The notes under the pieces were generated by a model. That model saw only the letters and a program-made list of their open reading frames with translations, did not search any database and had not been told where the DNA came from. DNA of 5,902 nucleotides from Thiobacillus sp. (lineage in GTDB: Bacteria; Pseudomonadota; Gammaproteobacteria; Burkholderiales; Thiobacillaceae): contig NZ_JANJXQ010000041.1 of assembly GCF_024708915.1 (NCBI RefSeq), positions 1 to 5,902 of the forward strand. Direction: 5' to 3'. The position numbers and the translations under genes are program-made. Each line of letters starts with the position of its first letter. The first letter of the stretch is position 1. Positions 5,736 through 5,902 of the stretch are shown here, piece by piece.

Positions 5736-5902
5736 TCAAAGAATCTCGGTAACAACGCTGACGCGGGCGGTCTCGATCACCGCGCCAAACGTCCGGGGAG
5801 CGTCATTGTCCGTCAATTCCGCGCGCAATTCAGGAATCAATGCAGTTTCATCCGGGGTGATGAGATTCCCCAGTTCTTCCAGCGGCGGCAGTTCGGACAG
5901 CG
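5736..5902 (-). CDS. scpB: Segregation and condensation protein ScpB, partial: C-terminal 54 residues
   Basis: Only the 3' end is in the window. ScpB is the winged-helix (kite) subunit that works with SMC and ScpA in chromosome condensation and segregation. The visible part starts LSELPPLEELGNL, matching the conserved ScpB end motif (L-x-x-LPPL-x-EL), and continues as an acidic, probably unstructured tail ending VVTEIL. The stop TGA at 5736-5738 is one base from the rluB ATG, and scpA-scpB-rluB is a common proteobacterial order. The fragment is short, so the call depends on that motif plus the neighbour. Confidence 0.8.
   Translation of the reverse strand, partial: LSELPPLEELGNLITPDETALIPELRAELTDNDAPRTFGAVIETARVSVVTEIL

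Noticed and set aside
1..5902. CRISPR array, insertion sequence, tRNA or rRNA gene
   Set aside because: No regularly spaced repeats, no transposase motifs or terminal inverted repeats around a gene, and no tRNA or rRNA-like stretches were found on reading through the window.

Overview
The window looks like chromosomal DNA from a GC-rich betaproteobacterium. Rhodocyclales-like or a related freshwater or sediment lineage is my guess, not a proof. The base is the codon use (strong G/C at third positions), the scpB–rluB gene pair at the right edge, and the protein styles. All gene calls rest on reading motifs in the translated sequence; no database search was possible.

Left half, minus strand (3268 down to beyond 1): a tightly packed four-gene operon encoding a cytoplasmic group 3b [NiFe] hydrogenase (NAD(P)-linked 'sulfhydrogenase' type). 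The order is hydB (beta, two [4Fe-4S] ferredoxin-type sites), hydG (gamma, flavin/NAD(P) reductase with a 2Fe-2S site), hydD (delta, small subunit with twelve cysteines) and hydA (alpha, NiFe catalytic subunit, cut off by the left edge). Successive genes overlap by 4, 1 and 8 bases, so they are almost certainly co-transcribed and translationally coupled. The likely electron path is NiFe site (HydA), three clusters in HydD, then HydB and HydG, ending at FAD and NAD(P)H. It is reversible: H2 oxidation or H2 release.

Middle: a 152-base divergent region (3269–3420) separates hydB from a plus-strand gene for a small five-helix membrane protein. That protein resembles the pore-forming part of the MscS channel family but has no cytoplasmic beta domain. 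After a 218-base gap comes a plus-strand TraR/DksA-type zinc-finger protein (about 135 aa) with an intact four-cysteine finger and an acidic DxxDxA coiled-coil tip, as in DksA.

Right part, minus strand: rluB (23S rRNA pseudouridine synthase), preceded by the 3' end of scpB (chromosome segregation/condensation), whose stop codon lies one base from the rluB start. The DksA-like gene and rluB converge on a 131-base spacer that holds two hairpins.

I see no insertion sequence, CRISPR array, tRNA, rRNA or prophage signature. The accessory interest lies mainly in the hydrogenase operon. The rest is core or ordinary chromosomal content, and I do not see a clearly new system here.
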